From Anaeramoeba flamelloides (lineage: Eukaryota; Metamonada; Anaeramoebidae), in assembly GCA_027625915.1 (NCBI GenBank), contig JANTQA010000033.1, forward strand, positions 2,108,001-2,172,000: 64,000 bases of DNA. Direction: 5' to 3'. Positions within the stretch are counted from its first letter, which is position 1, and the number at the start of each line of letters is the position of its first letter. The notes beneath the pieces are model-generated. The model worked only from the letters and a program-made list of their open reading frames with translations. It searched no databases and was not told the origin of the DNA. Shown piece by piece: positions 1 through 10,565 of the stretch. Position numbers and translations under genes: made by a program.

Positions 1-1977
1 CTATTTTTTTTTGATATTTTTTTTTTTTTTTTTTCAAAAGATCATGTGGTAAAAAAAAAAGATCTTTGAAAAGACCAATAATCACTAAGAAAATAGAGAT
101 GATGAAATTTTTTACAAAATGAATTTAATTAGTAAAAAAAAACTTATTTTTAACATTTTTTTTAGTGAAAGTTCAGTAATAAAAAATCAGTAATGCTCTT
201 TTCACAAAATTGTGACTAACTTTTTTTAGTTTTAGGTTTTATTTTTTTTTTAATATTTAAAATATCAGGTTTTTATATATTTAGAATGATTTAAAAGTGA
301 ATTATGAAGCAGCTTTAATTATTAGTTGTTCTTGAATACTAAATGATAATTTTTTTTTTTTTCAATTTATTTTTTCAGGTGAGTTACAATTTTTGAAATG
401 GTGTTTTTTGAGGTCTTTCGTACCAATTTCTGGTATATATTATTTTTTATATTTTCATGTAATAAACACCAAAAATAATATCAACTCTTAATTAATATTA
501 AAAATTGAATGGAAACTATTAAAATAAACTAATAAAGAATAAAAAATCGAAGATAAGAAACTGATATATTTTTTGATTATTGTAAAAACATAATTAAAAA
601 TCTATTAATTTGGAATTGGATGAAAGGTAACTTGTTGAGAATCAAATTTAACTTTAACAATGTTAAAAAAGTTTAGAAACTCAGTTTTTTGATCATAAGA
701 GATTTATACAAAATAGATTTGTTTGGAAAAACAAAAGGCTTTGAAATACCACTTTTTTTTCTAAACATAAGAATGTATTTATTTTTTTTTGGAATAATTT
801 TTTGGAAAACTGTCATTTAAATCTCAAATACAAAAGAACATAATGTTATTTAATTGAGAGTAAGAGTGGAAAACAGAATTTAATTGCTTTTTTTGTGAAC
901 TGTAAATTTTCTCTAAGAAAAAAAACTAAATCTTTAATAGGCATCGTGGATTGGGTACTGATTTTCATCAATATTATTTACTTTTTGAGATTATTTATTA
1001 CCAAATGGATTCTAAAAATTACTAATAAACCTCGGAAATAAAGCTATTTGTAACTTGAAGGTTTGGTAGTAGTTAGATTTTACTTTTATTTTCCAATTAA
1101 AAAATGTAAATTTTTTAATTCACAAATTCTAAAATATTTTTCTAGTTTATGTGAATAGTTAGTTCAAAATATTTACCTAATCTTTTATAAATAATATATT
1201 TAAACATTTAATTAAAATACCTTATTGGACTATAAGACAAAATTTTTACTTTTTTAATTTGATTGTAGTAGTAATAATTCATATTCCTTTCAGAAATTGA
1301 AATAAAAATTTTCATTTATTAATTGGAAAATAACAGTATCTTTTTTTGGTTGAAGAAAATATCAAAAAAGAGAAATTTATTTTCTCAGCTCATAGAAAGA
1401 ATAGTTTAATTTCAATTTTGGTTTTAAAATTGTTTTGTTTAGGTGGTGTTTGTTCCACTAGATACAAAAAAAAAAGGAGTTGTATTTTTTCTAAAAAAAA
1501 ATTCAAATGATATTTCAATTTTTACAAAAATATAAATAAAATGAATATTCTTTTTTTTTTCGAATTTACCCAGAAAAACAAGCTCATTCACCTACATTTG
1601 GGCTGATCTTCAAATTAATTTGATTTTAGTAACACAAAAAAATAATAAAAAATAAAAATATTTTTATTTTTTTTTCAATTTTTAACAAAAGATTCTGGGG
1701 GTTTGTTGAACCAAAATAGTGAATCGAGAGCTGAGTTTAACAATATTCTATTTTAATCAAATTTAGATGTTTATATTCATTAAAACAAATTCTTTAAAAA
1801 AAACATTGTCCCCGTATATATTGAGACATATAATTAATCTTTGAAAGAAATCTTTTTTTCCTTTATTCCTTCTTTTATTTAAATAAAAAAAAACAAGCCA
1901 AATAAAAAAAAATAAAAATATTAGTATGGAGTTGATTGGTTGTTCTGGAATTGTTTTTTTTTATTCAAAGTATTTTT
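1..1977. other. gene-free AT-rich stretch
   Basis: No open frame with recognisable protein content on either strand, and no tRNA- or rRNA-like segment. It is homopolymeric AT-rich DNA with scattered poly(T). No inverted or direct repeat long enough to report was found by eye. Confidence 0.6.
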
Positions 1978-3033
1978 TTATTTTTCCTCTTTTGCATTTT
2001 TCTGTTCTTTCTCAACCTCTTTTAAATGCTTTTGATCTTTTTCATTTTCTTTTTCATTCTCCTTTTCATTTTCTTTTTCATTTACTTTTTCATTCTCCTT
2101 TTCATTTTCATTTTCTTTTTCATTTTCTTTTTCTTTTTCTTTTTCTTTTTCTTTTTCCTTTTCGTTTTCATTTTCATTTTCAAAATCTGAACTAAAATTC
2201 GAATCAGGAAAAGAGTCTGTCATAGTTTCAAAGCCTGAGCTCGAGCTAGAATCAGAATTATTGTTTTCGTTTTCTTCGATTAGCTTTTTATTAGTCAAAT
2301 TAATTTCGAATTTAACAAATTTGATAACCCTTTGATAAAATGATTTTGAAAAGCGAGACATGATATCGTTGTGCTTCGCTTTTTTGATCCATAATGGCTC
2401 TACTGTGTTAGGAAATAATTTGTATAGTTCTTGACCATGATCAAACCCCACAATATTGTCTTCTTCCCCGTGAATGACGAGCACGGGGATTTTCACATTT
2501 GGAGCTTTTTTATAGTTTTCAAACATGTCCATTGATCGAAAAAGCGGGTGTCGGATTTGTACTTGAACAACAGACAAAAACGGTGAGGTGATGATCAAGC
2601 CTGTCATCTTTGGGCGCTGTTTTGCAATGTCGATCGCAACCGCACAGCCAAGCGAATGGCCAACCAATAAGATGTGATCGTCCTCAATTTTCTTCGTTTT
2701 ATTAAGCCAATCTATAGCAGCCTCCGCTGATTCGTAACAATTCTGTTCAGAGGGCTCACCCTCTGCAAAGGGATAGCCGGGGTATTCTGGTAACAAGACG
2801 TTCGCACATAACCGACTGCTAAGCGATCGTGCAAAGTATCGTAATTGATAAATCGATTCTGCATTTGCATGGAAATATACCAGCGTAAAATTCGTTTTTT
2901 GCCTTGTGTATGGAAAAAACAAGACTGGAAACTTCAAGCCTGACCGTGTTGTGAGGATGGTTCGATTTTCTAAAGATTTTTCTTTCACATCCTCTGGCGG
3001 CATAAATAAGATTTTTGAAATCATACCTCCCAT
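1978..3033 (-). CDS. ABHD17-like alpha/beta hydrolase with EK/EN-rich tail
   Basis: 351-residue serine hydrolase of the ABHD13/ABHD17 (bem46-like) group; ABHD17 enzymes in animals remove palmitate from membrane-bound proteins. Seen: HANAE oxyanion-type motif (residues 55-59), PEYPGYPFAEGEPSE (82-96), nucleophile elbow GHSLG with Ser127, Asp192 in HGEEDNIVG, and His221 in KHND, giving a full Ser-Asp-His triad in the right order. The N-terminus MGGMISK carries Gly2 and Ser6, fitting N-myristoylation, and lacks the Cys cluster that anchors animal ABHD17. Residues from about 255 on are a Ser-rich stretch, then (EK/EN)n repeats encoded by hexanucleotide repeats. The ATG start sits just before the conserved FMPP segment and no upstream exon is needed. 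Substrate is not deducible; a protein depalmitoylase role is inference. Confidence 0.85.
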   Translation of the reverse strand: MGGMISKILFMPPEDVKEKSLENRTILTTRSGLKFPVLFFPYTRQKTNFTLVYFHANAESIYQLRYFARSLSSRLCANVLLPEYPGYPFAEGEPSEQNCYESAEAAIDWLNKTKKIEDDHILLVGHSLGCAVAIDIAKQRPKMTGLIITSPFLSVVQVQIRHPLFRSMDMFENYKKAPNVKIPVLVIHGEEDNIVGFDHGQELYKLFPNTVEPLWIKKAKHNDIMSRFSKSFYQRVIKFVKFEINLTNKKLIEENENNNSDSSSSSGFETMTDSFPDSNFSSDFENENENEKEKEKEKEKEKENEKENENEKENEKVNEKENEKENEKENEKDQKHLKEVEKEQKNAKEEK

Positions 3034-3465
3034 TTGTGTTGTTGAATTTGGATCCCTTTAAGATTATTTTTGAAGTAAGAACCTATTACACAAAGGAGTA
3101 ATAAAAAAATAAAAAATGAAAACAAGTTTTTTATTATTTGTCGAAAATTCGTAAAAAAATGAAGATTCTTTTTTCTTATTTTGTTTTTGATCCCTTCAAT
3201 TTTTTTCTTTTTGTTGTTTTGAAAAGAATAAAAAAAGTTTTACAATGGAACACTAAAATGAAAATTTAAATTTTGGTGGTTATGAACAAAGAAAAAAAGG
3301 AAAGTTTCTATTTAAAAAAAATGAAATATTTTAAAATTTTTTCCAAGATTAGTAATTATGATTTAAATTTTTCTCAGGGAAACTGATTACTTATTTCCAT
3401 AAGGGTTGAATAGAAATTGCTAAACCAACCTTTATTAACTTTTGGGAAATGATTTATTATTTTTA

Positions 3466-3660
3466 CAGTTAGTTTCACTTTTAAGACGTATAATTTCAAT
3501 GAAATTTTAGCTCAAAAAAAACTCAAATTAAAGTGCATTTTTTCGAATTTTTTTTTCCAAATTCTTTCACCATAATTTGTATTTTTGTCTATAATTTCGA
3601 ATTTTTTTGTAGCTAAAATTACATTGAAACTTTTGTGTCTTAAAAATGGTTCTTATTGTT
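3466..3660. mobile_element. decayed copy of the CAGTCAG MITE family
   Basis: The left end reads TA then CAGTTAGTTTCACTTTTAAG, and the right part shows the inverted counterpart (ACATTGAAACTTTTGTGTCT). Internal motifs (CTCAAATTAAAG) also match the family near 12.5-15.5 kb. Both arms carry many changes and the right terminus is hard to place, so this is the oldest-looking copy in the window. Confidence 0.6.
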
Positions 3661-5069
3661 AAAAAAATCTTTCTTTCTAAAATTAATTTTCTAGATTCAA
3701 GATCTTATCTTTTTAAGGGATTAACCTCATATTAGATTGTTCTAAAACCAAAGTAAGTTGTAATTGGGTGTAAATGATATTAGTGACACATATCTCAAAT
3801 AGCAATAACAAATCTATTAATTATCTTATTCGACAATAAATTATTTACATTTTTTACTAATGATTACAATTAAAAATTGTCATTTTGGAAGGAAATTTTT
3901 TTAATTCCTTTTCCTAATCTAAAAAGTAGAAACCTCAAAATAATAGTATTCTGGTATTTAAAAATTCATGTTTAGAACTTCCAAAAGTAACTATTATTTT
4001 TATTATTGATTTTCAAAGATTAACTCAATGATCAAAAACATAAAAACCCAAAGACTAAATCAGTTTTGTTTCCTTTTTAAAAAGCTAATTGTAACATCAA
4101 TATATTTCCAAGATTTCAGAAATAATTTGTCAAAATAATATCATGAGTATTATTATTTCATTGTTAACAATAAAATTGAATTTTTTTAGCAATTAGTCTA
4201 AATTTCTATACAAATTTAACAAAGATATTTTGCAATCGTCTGAATATTGAGAATTCAATCTTTCAATTTGTTGTCAAACTTATATCTTTTTCTGAAATCC
4301 TTGATTTTTTAAATAACAAAGGATCATTTTAAATTGATGAGATCAACAAATATTCCTACTTGACTAATCCATTTTTTAGAGACATTTGATTAATTGTACA
4401 CTAATGTGATTTAAACCCAATAATAACATTCTTTGATCTTAGTCTTCTCCTTGGTAGACACAAATCACTTGATGTTTGAATTTTTACAAGTAAATCGACT
4501 TTAAATTTTTATTTATTAGGAAATGTAATTTTAAGGGAGCTATGAATTTAATTCTTTTTGAAAAATTTTCATATGAGAACATTATTCTTATTTTTTCAAA
4601 TCATTTGATACCTTTTACAATGTTTCATTTTTAAAAGGACTAATCATTAAAACATACCTGTGATAATTTCAATATTATTCAATTATTTTTGCTAATCCAA
4701 TACATTGAGACTTGGTCAACATGTATATAAAAATAAAAAGTTTGTGTTTATTTAAAGAAAAGTGACACCTTAAATGATCCATTACTTCGAAAATAAACAA
4801 TATTTAAATATAATATTAGTTTATTCAACTTCTCTTAATTCAAAAAAGTCTAAAAAAAAGGATCAAATCTTAAAAAATTTTTTGTAAAATAGAGTTAATT
4901 TATTGAAAAAGGTGTTTAATTGTAAAAAAACAGAATAAATTTGAAAACTTAGAATATTACAAAAAATTTTGAACAAATTGCCTTCCTAATTTAAAATTTA
5001 TATCGAAAAATCAAAGATTTAAACTTTCAAAATTGATTTGAACTTAGCTATACTGTTTGGCAGTAATTT

Positions 5070-5545
5070 GGGTGTCCCATTTAATAAGAAGAAAACAAAG
5101 CACATTTATGATTTTGAAACACTGGTAATATGAGCTGGGTAAAGGTTTTTTTCATTACTCTACTAAAAAAGATTTTTTGAGTGTCACAGGTTATTGAAAC
5201 TTTGAAATCAAAATATTATTCAATACTCTGTTTTTTTGATAAGAAAAAAATGCAAATCAGAGTGGATTCAATAATTTTACTTTTTTTTTGATCATTTTTT
5301 TTAATAATTTTTTAGTTTTATTAAATTATATTTTTTAAATGGAAAAATGAGTTACAGAGGAAAAATTGAAATTAATCCTCAAATTAACTAAGAAAAAAAA
5401 AAAAAAGATATGATAACTTGTGTATTTAAAAAAACGGTTTTCTTTTTGGTAAATACACTAGAAAGTTCACCATACAAAATCAAATTGTGAAATCAAGAAG
5501 GAATAAAAATAAAACAATTTCAACCATTTACTTTTTCGGAGATAT
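5070..5545 (+). repeat. dispersed repeat D2, uninterrupted copy
   Basis: Non-coding segment of about 480 bp alignable end to end with 12193-12870 in the same orientation (for example GATTTTTTGAGTGTCAC versus AATTTTTTGAGTGCCAA, and AAATCAAGAAGGAATAAAAA versus AAATCAAGAATGAAAAAATA). The copies are clearly diverged. This one lacks the MITE found in the other and so preserves the empty site, near 5440-5455. Confidence 0.65.
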
Positions 5546-5694
5546 TTCTTAATTTTTTATTTGGATTTTCAATTGAATATTAAAACGAATTTTTTATTTT
5601 TATTTTCAGTTGTTACTTAAAGTATTGTTACTTTTAGCGACTATGTGAATTTATAAAGTGATGTAGAGTGCATTCGAATGTATATTATTACCAT

Positions 5695-6275
5695 TATTGA
5701 AAAGGATTGGGTACATTCTTAGATTTTAATTTATTCTTTCAAATTCTGGAAAAACTAACAGCATTTTTCTAGATATTTTCTGTTTTATCGGTAAAATCTA
5801 TTAATTTTAAAAATAAATAGAACCCCCAAGTCAATCTAAATTAATTTTCTTTTAAGTTAAGAAATAAAAAGAAAACGGAAGAAAATTTCTTTTAATACAC
5901 TGAAATTAAAAAATAATCATAATAATAATTTTCCAGAATTTGAAAATATTTAATAAAATGGATAATTTCGTATATTCTATCAAATTCTCGAAAAAATAAT
6001 GACCATTTTCTTAATATTTACTAAATATTTTCTGTTTTATGTTCTAGGTTTTTTTGGGGTTTTCTATTTTATTTTTTATGTGTTCTAGGTTTTTTTGAGG
6101 TTTTCTATTTTATTTATGAAGTGTTCTAGGTTTTTTTTACTTTAGAAATAAACCGAAAATTTATTAAAATTTTCTGTTTATTTCTAAAGTAAATAAACCT
6201 AACGAAAATCTACTGATTTTCCAAATAAATAGAGAACACAAGAAAACCTAACTACAGTAGGATAGTTATTAATTA
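5695..6275. repeat. palindromic repeat D4, copy 1
   Basis: Contains repeated motifs TGTTCTAGGTTTTTTTGAGG and TTTCTATTTTATTT, followed by inverted counterparts around TTTACTTTAGAAATAAACCG / TTTATTTCTAAAGTAAATAA at about 6130-6195, forming a long foldback. A related foldback lies at about 60600-60965. No coding content. Confidence 0.55.
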
Positions 6276-6470
6276 TATACTTCATATGATATTATTATTA
6301 TTTTATAATAGTATTTTCATTATTTTTCTTTTTCTTGTTTTTTATTGTGGTAAATATTCTTAATTTAGAGTCTTTCCTAAGCTACTCTGAGATTTTAAAG
6401 ATATCAAATTTTTATGAAAATATAGATATACATAAAATTGTTAATATGAGTATAAGAAACACATATTGAA

Positions 6471-6663
6471 AAAAAAAATTCCTAAATGAGTTAATATTCA
6501 ATAATTTTTTCTTATATTCAAAAAATTAATTTTCAGAACCCAAAATGACTCTAAACATTCAAAATTCACTGAAAAGCCAGATAAATTTTATACTGAAAAA
6601 AATAAATTTTTTTTTTGATCACATCAGTATTTTATTAACTACTCATTTAGGAATTTTTTTTTT
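6471..6663. mobile_element. short TIR element (MITE-like)
   Basis: About 193 bp bounded by inverted repeats: left AAAAATTCCTAAATGAGTTA, right the complement of AAAAATTCCTAAATGAGTAG. The interior is AT-rich and non-coding. The boundaries lie in A/T runs, so a target duplication cannot be read. Confidence 0.6.
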
Positions 6664-7451
6664 ATCACTATGAGCTTTCTTATCCTCATATTCTACCTTT
6701 TAAAAATCTATATCAACATCAAAATTTGATATTGAAAAAAAATTCAGGGTAGCCTTGGATCATTGTACTTCTTAAACTGAATGAATCTAAGAATTCTAGT
6801 TATTCAATTTTTCAGAAAATATCTTGATTGATTAGATTTAATTTATACAGATATTCAATATCCCCTAATATGTACTATAATCCTTGTTTCTTATTTCTTC
6901 TTCAAATGTTAATAATAAAAAATAATTGATCTTTGCAAAAAATTTTGGGACTCTTTGAAATAAAATAATCTTTTTCAAGAGTCATATCAGTAAAGTGATG
7001 AACTAAATTTTGTTTATCTCTATAGAAAAAAAAAATTAGAAACACTTTTGTGAAAATAGTTTTTATTAAAAAGCAATAATAAATTATTTTATTTTGTAAT
7101 TAAAAAAATATTTTATAAATAAATGAATATATCTATTTTGAAAATTATTTAAATTTTTCATGAAGGAGCAGTTTTTTCCATCCAAAAAATGAAGGAGTAA
7201 TGAAACGAACAGAAATAAAAATTTCTATTTGAATCTTGTTAATCAAATTTAAAAAAAGAATTAATTATTAATTATTAAATAAAAAAAAAAAAAAAAAAAA
7301 AAAAACAAATGAATAGAAGACATAGATATGGTAGTTTTATTATTGGTAATTATAATCATAATCATAATCAAAAACAAAAACAAAAACAAAAACAAAAACA
7401 CAAAACAAATCGAATGAAAAAAAATATAATCAAGTTATTCATATATAATTT

Positions 7452-10400
7452 TTACAATCGAGCTGCCCATCTGATGGAATTTGAGATAATTTTATCTCCG
7501 TCTGTTTCTGGATCCCAATAAAACTTTTGAGCGGATCTGCAATAGGCATTTCCTGAAGCAAGGGAAAAATTTAAAAGTACGACCTTCCCATAATTGTCAA
7601 CTTTCCGAACTGAAATTAAAGGGTTACCATCATTCCAATTTGCGATTGTATATAGGTTTTGCTTTTGAATTTTATTACTTTTTTTTGTTTTCTTTGTTTT
7701 TTTTTTTGTATTCAGGCCAATAATAATATTGTCGTCATCGTTCGTAATTAAATGTGTTTTCACACGAGTGGAATAAAGCCCCCCATCAAAGGAATTGATG
7801 TTATTCATAATGGGATGATCGGGGTAAAAAATTTTACCTAAATGTGAGGGAGACTTGATTAATTCTTTGGAAATTGTTAACGGTAAATATTTTTTTACAA
7901 ATTTGCCATTAAGAAAGGTGTTTGTGCTTTGCTTTTCGTTTGCGACTAAGGTTTTGACCGTGGATAAAACTACACCGCCGCCATCTTCAACAAATTTGCT
8001 TAGCCGGTTGCTCAGAGTTTTTAAATCCTCAAATGTACTGTAGGCAGGGATGTTGACGATGGCAACATCAGTTTGCTTAAGTTTCTTTTTTGAGGGTGCA
8101 TTGTTTAAACAGGTTTCAAGATTGATGATCCCACACGCCTTTATTGATCGGGTAATATCTTTTAATCTTGCTGCAGATTTCCCACTGGTAATAAATAATA
8201 CTTTAATATCCTGTGGGTCTTTTAATTCGTTGGGTTTATAGGTCCTTTTTCTTGTGCGAATTGAACTCACTTTTATTTGCTTTCTTAGAACCATTTTGTT
8301 TTGGCTTTTTTCATTCTTATTAAAATTATTACTGCTTAGATCATTCTTGGTTTTGTCTTGCATATTTGGTTTGGTTTTATTTTCGAGCAAAAATGCTCTT
8401 TCATCTGTTTCTGTTTCTGTTTCTATTTCTGTGTCTGTGTCAGTTTCAGGTTCAGTTTCGGTTTCAGTTTCCATTTCTATTTCTATTTCCGTTCCCATTC
8501 CCGTTCCCATTTCTTGTTGTAGTATGTTCTTCCTTGGCCTCCCCCTTGGCCTGCCCCGAGGCATCCCTCTTCCCCTGTCACTACCACTACCACGAGGCCT
8601 CCCTCTTCCCCGTGGCCTCCCTGGGGGTCTTCCTCTTCCCCTGGGCCTTCCTGGTCCTCTTCCACTCCCCTTGGGTCTTCCGGGGCCTCTCCCACTCCCC
8701 TTGGGTCTTCCGGGGCCTCTCCCACTCCCCCTTGGCCTTCCTGGTCCTCTTCCGCTTACTTTCCCACTTCCCTTGGGTCTTCCGGGGCCTCTCCCACTCC
8801 CCCTGGGCCTTCCTGGTCCTCTTCCGCTTACTTTCCCACTTCCCTTGGGTCTTCCCGGACCTCTTCCACTTCCCCTGGGCCTTCCTGGTCCTCTTCCCCT
8901 AGCTTTCCCTCTTCCCCTGGGTCTTCCCGGACCTCTTCCACTTCCCCTTGGTCTTCCTGGGCCTCTTCCGCTTCCGCTTCCTTTTACATTTTCTATTTCT
9001 TGATCGCTATCTTCAAGAATCTTGATTTGTTTTTTTGTTTTTTTAATTAACAAGACATTTTTGTTCCCATTTTTTTGATTCCCCATATTCTCAATTGGTA
9101 TCGAAAATTGTTTAAAAAAGTTCTCGTTTTTGAAAATTTCATTTCGATCACTTTCAATTGATAAATAATTTTTTTGTAGGGTATTTGGGAAAAAAAGAAT
9201 ATCTTGTGATAATAATTGATTATGTAAATGATTTTCTTGAGCAATTAATTTATGATTGTTATTATTATTATTATTATCGTTGTTATTATTATTATTTCTT
9301 TGAATTAATTCATCAAGTCTTTGGTTGAACCCTTTTAAATCAACTAACGCAGAACTTTTGATTTCTAAAAGCTCACTTATATTACATTTTGTTAAATCAA
9401 TTAAATCAAGAAATTCCTTGATATAATTCATGATCGCTTTTTTACGATCAAACGAATCAAAACGTGCTGCTAGGTGTTTCCCTCGTTCAATGATCCTTCG
9501 AAAAAATAAAATAGGCGGCACACTGCCCAGACTATTGTTTGAAAATAATTCCAAAAGTGTTTCTGTTTTTAACGTTATTAAGCATTGCTCAATTTGTAAT
9601 ATTTCGGATAAATTCTTTTGTGCATGCTTCAGAATTTCTTTTCTTGTAATTATTTTGATCACTTGGCTTAGATTTTCAAAATTTCTATTCCCATTGTTGT
9701 TAGGTTTTTCTTTTTCTTGTATTTTTTCTTTTTCTTTTTCTTTTTCTTTTTCTTTTTCTTGGAGTTTTTCTTTTTCTGTTTCTTTTTCTTGGAGTCTTTC
9801 TGTTTCTTTTTCTTGTAGTTTTTCTTTTTCCTTTGGTTTTTCAGATTGTACTTGATTTTTTTTTTTTTCATTTACTTTTTCAAAATATTGTTCTTTTTCA
9901 TTTTCTTTTTCATTCTCGTTTTCCATTTCCATTTCAATTTCTATTTGTGTTTGGTTTTCTTTTTCTGTTTCTTTTTCATTTACTTTAAGACTTTTTTTTT
10001 CTTTTTCGGTTTGTATTTGATTTTCTTTTTCAAAGAATTCTTGGTTCACTTCATTTTCAGATCCATAGTTTAATTTCATTAATAATTCACTTAACGAATA
10101 ATGCTTGATTTGAAAAGAAATACAGATTTGAAGTAATTTTACCATTTGAAATGTCTTTGCCAAATCGATCACATCAACAAGATTCCTTTTATTTAATGAA
10201 ATGGTTGTGTGATGATAAACAAATTCATGAATTACATCCCATGTCGATGGAGAAACATCCTTCAAAGTTACAACACTTTGTTCTTCATGCAAGGATCGCC
10301 AATTTTTTGGATAAAATAAGGATTCCCAAAAAGGTGATGTGACTGCATAAACCAACCGATGCGATGGATATTTTTTTTTATTAGCACCAATGAGAAAAAT

Positions 10401-10466
10401 TACATCCGACAATTCAGAATCAAATGTAAAAGAAGAAAGTACAGATTGAAAATGTTTTAAACTCAT
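7452..10466 (-). CDS. BTB-BACK protein with AT-hook array and C-terminal GATase-like domain
   Basis: I choose the ATG at 10466 (MSLKHFQ), directly before the BTB fold, giving 1004 residues; the frame stays open to 10565 but that part looks like leader. Order (10565 numbering): BTB about 38-160 (DSELSDVIFLIG, KYPSHRLVYAVTSPFWESLF); an EK/EN/QE-rich insert about 172-290; a BACK-like helical region about 315-402; poly-N; an AT-hook array about 525-680 with ten exact GRGPGRP[RK]G cores and about four variants; an ET-rich spacer; then residues 786-1037 resembling the class I glutamine-amidotransferase/ThuA-like Rossmann fold (IKVLFITSG, FVEDGGGVVLST, YPDHPIMNNI, WNDGNPLI, GKVVLLNF, NSIRWAA). No catalytic Cys nucleophile elbow is evident. 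BTB/BACK suggests dimerisation or Cullin-3 adaptor use and AT-hooks suggest minor-groove AT-DNA binding; a nuclear chromatin role is inference. The domain combination is unfamiliar to me. Confidence 0.85.
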   Translation of the reverse strand: MSLKHFQSVLSSFTFDSELSDVIFLIGANKKKYPSHRLVYAVTSPFWESLFYPKNWRSLHEEQSVVTLKDVSPSTWDVIHEFVYHHTTISLNKRNLVDVIDLAKTFQMVKLLQICISFQIKHYSLSELLMKLNYGSENEVNQEFFEKENQIQTEKEKKSLKVNEKETEKENQTQIEIEMEMENENEKENEKEQYFEKVNEKKKNQVQSEKPKEKEKLQEKETERLQEKETEKEKLQEKEKEKEKEKEKIQEKEKPNNNGNRNFENLSQVIKIITRKEILKHAQKNLSEILQIEQCLITLKTETLLELFSNNSLGSVPPILFFRRIIERGKHLAARFDSFDRKKAIMNYIKEFLDLIDLTKCNISELLEIKSSALVDLKGFNQRLDELIQRNNNNNNDNNNNNNNHKLIAQENHLHNQLLSQDILFFPNTLQKNYLSIESDRNEIFKNENFFKQFSIPIENMGNQKNGNKNVLLIKKTKKQIKILEDSDQEIENVKGSGSGRGPGRPRGSGRGPGRPRGRGKARGRGPGRPRGSGRGPGRPKGSGKVSGRGPGRPRGSGRGPGRPKGSGKVSGRGPGRPRGSGRGPGRPKGSGRGPGRPKGSGRGPGRPRGRGRPPGRPRGRGRPRGSGSDRGRGMPRGRPRGRPRKNILQQEMGTGMGTEIEIEMETETETEPETDTDTEIETETETDERAFLLENKTKPNMQDKTKNDLSSNNFNKNEKSQNKMVLRKQIKVSSIRTRKRTYKPNELKDPQDIKVLFITSGKSAARLKDITRSIKACGIINLETCLNNAPSKKKLKQTDVAIVNIPAYSTFEDLKTLSNRLSKFVEDGGGVVLSTVKTLVANEKQSTNTFLNGKFVKKYLPLTISKELIKSPSHLGKIFYPDHPIMNNINSFDGGLYSTRVKTHLITNDDDNIIIGLNTKKKTKKTKKSNKIQKQNLYTIANWNDGNPLISVRKVDNYGKVVLLNFSLASGNAYCRSAQKFYWDPETDGDKIISNSIRWAARL
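8535..8990 (-). repeat. GC-rich tandem coding repeat (AT-hook array)
   Basis: An internally repetitive G+C-rich block inside a very AT-rich window. It encodes repeated GRGPGRP[RK]GSG units on the minus strand, with some longer units containing KVS. Units differ mainly at synonymous or R/K positions, consistent with expansion by slippage or unequal exchange. The block leaves the opposite strand open for about 250 codons; that antisense frame is not a gene. Confidence 0.85.
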
Positions 10467-10565
10467 TAAATTTAAAAGATTTAAAAGAATAAACGTTTTC
10501 AAATATGTTAACTTTTTAAAAAAATGAAAATTATCATTTTTTAATTTTCTCTTACAGGTTTGCAT

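Larger units (their letters stand above)
3034..7451. other. gene-free stretch with four small repeat elements
   Basis: No coding sequence recognised. It contains a decayed MITE (about 3466-3660), one copy of a dispersed repeat (about 5070-5545), a palindromic repeat (about 5695-6275) and a short TIR element (6471-6663), each listed separately. A pure poly(A) run lies near 7281-7304, just beyond the 3' end of the BTB gene. Confidence 0.6.

Noticed and set aside
8254-9003. 249-residue open frame on the plus strand rich in GLPGPLPLPL
   Set aside because: It is the antisense of the GC-rich AT-hook array, open only because of the repeat composition; the minus strand has the real domains.
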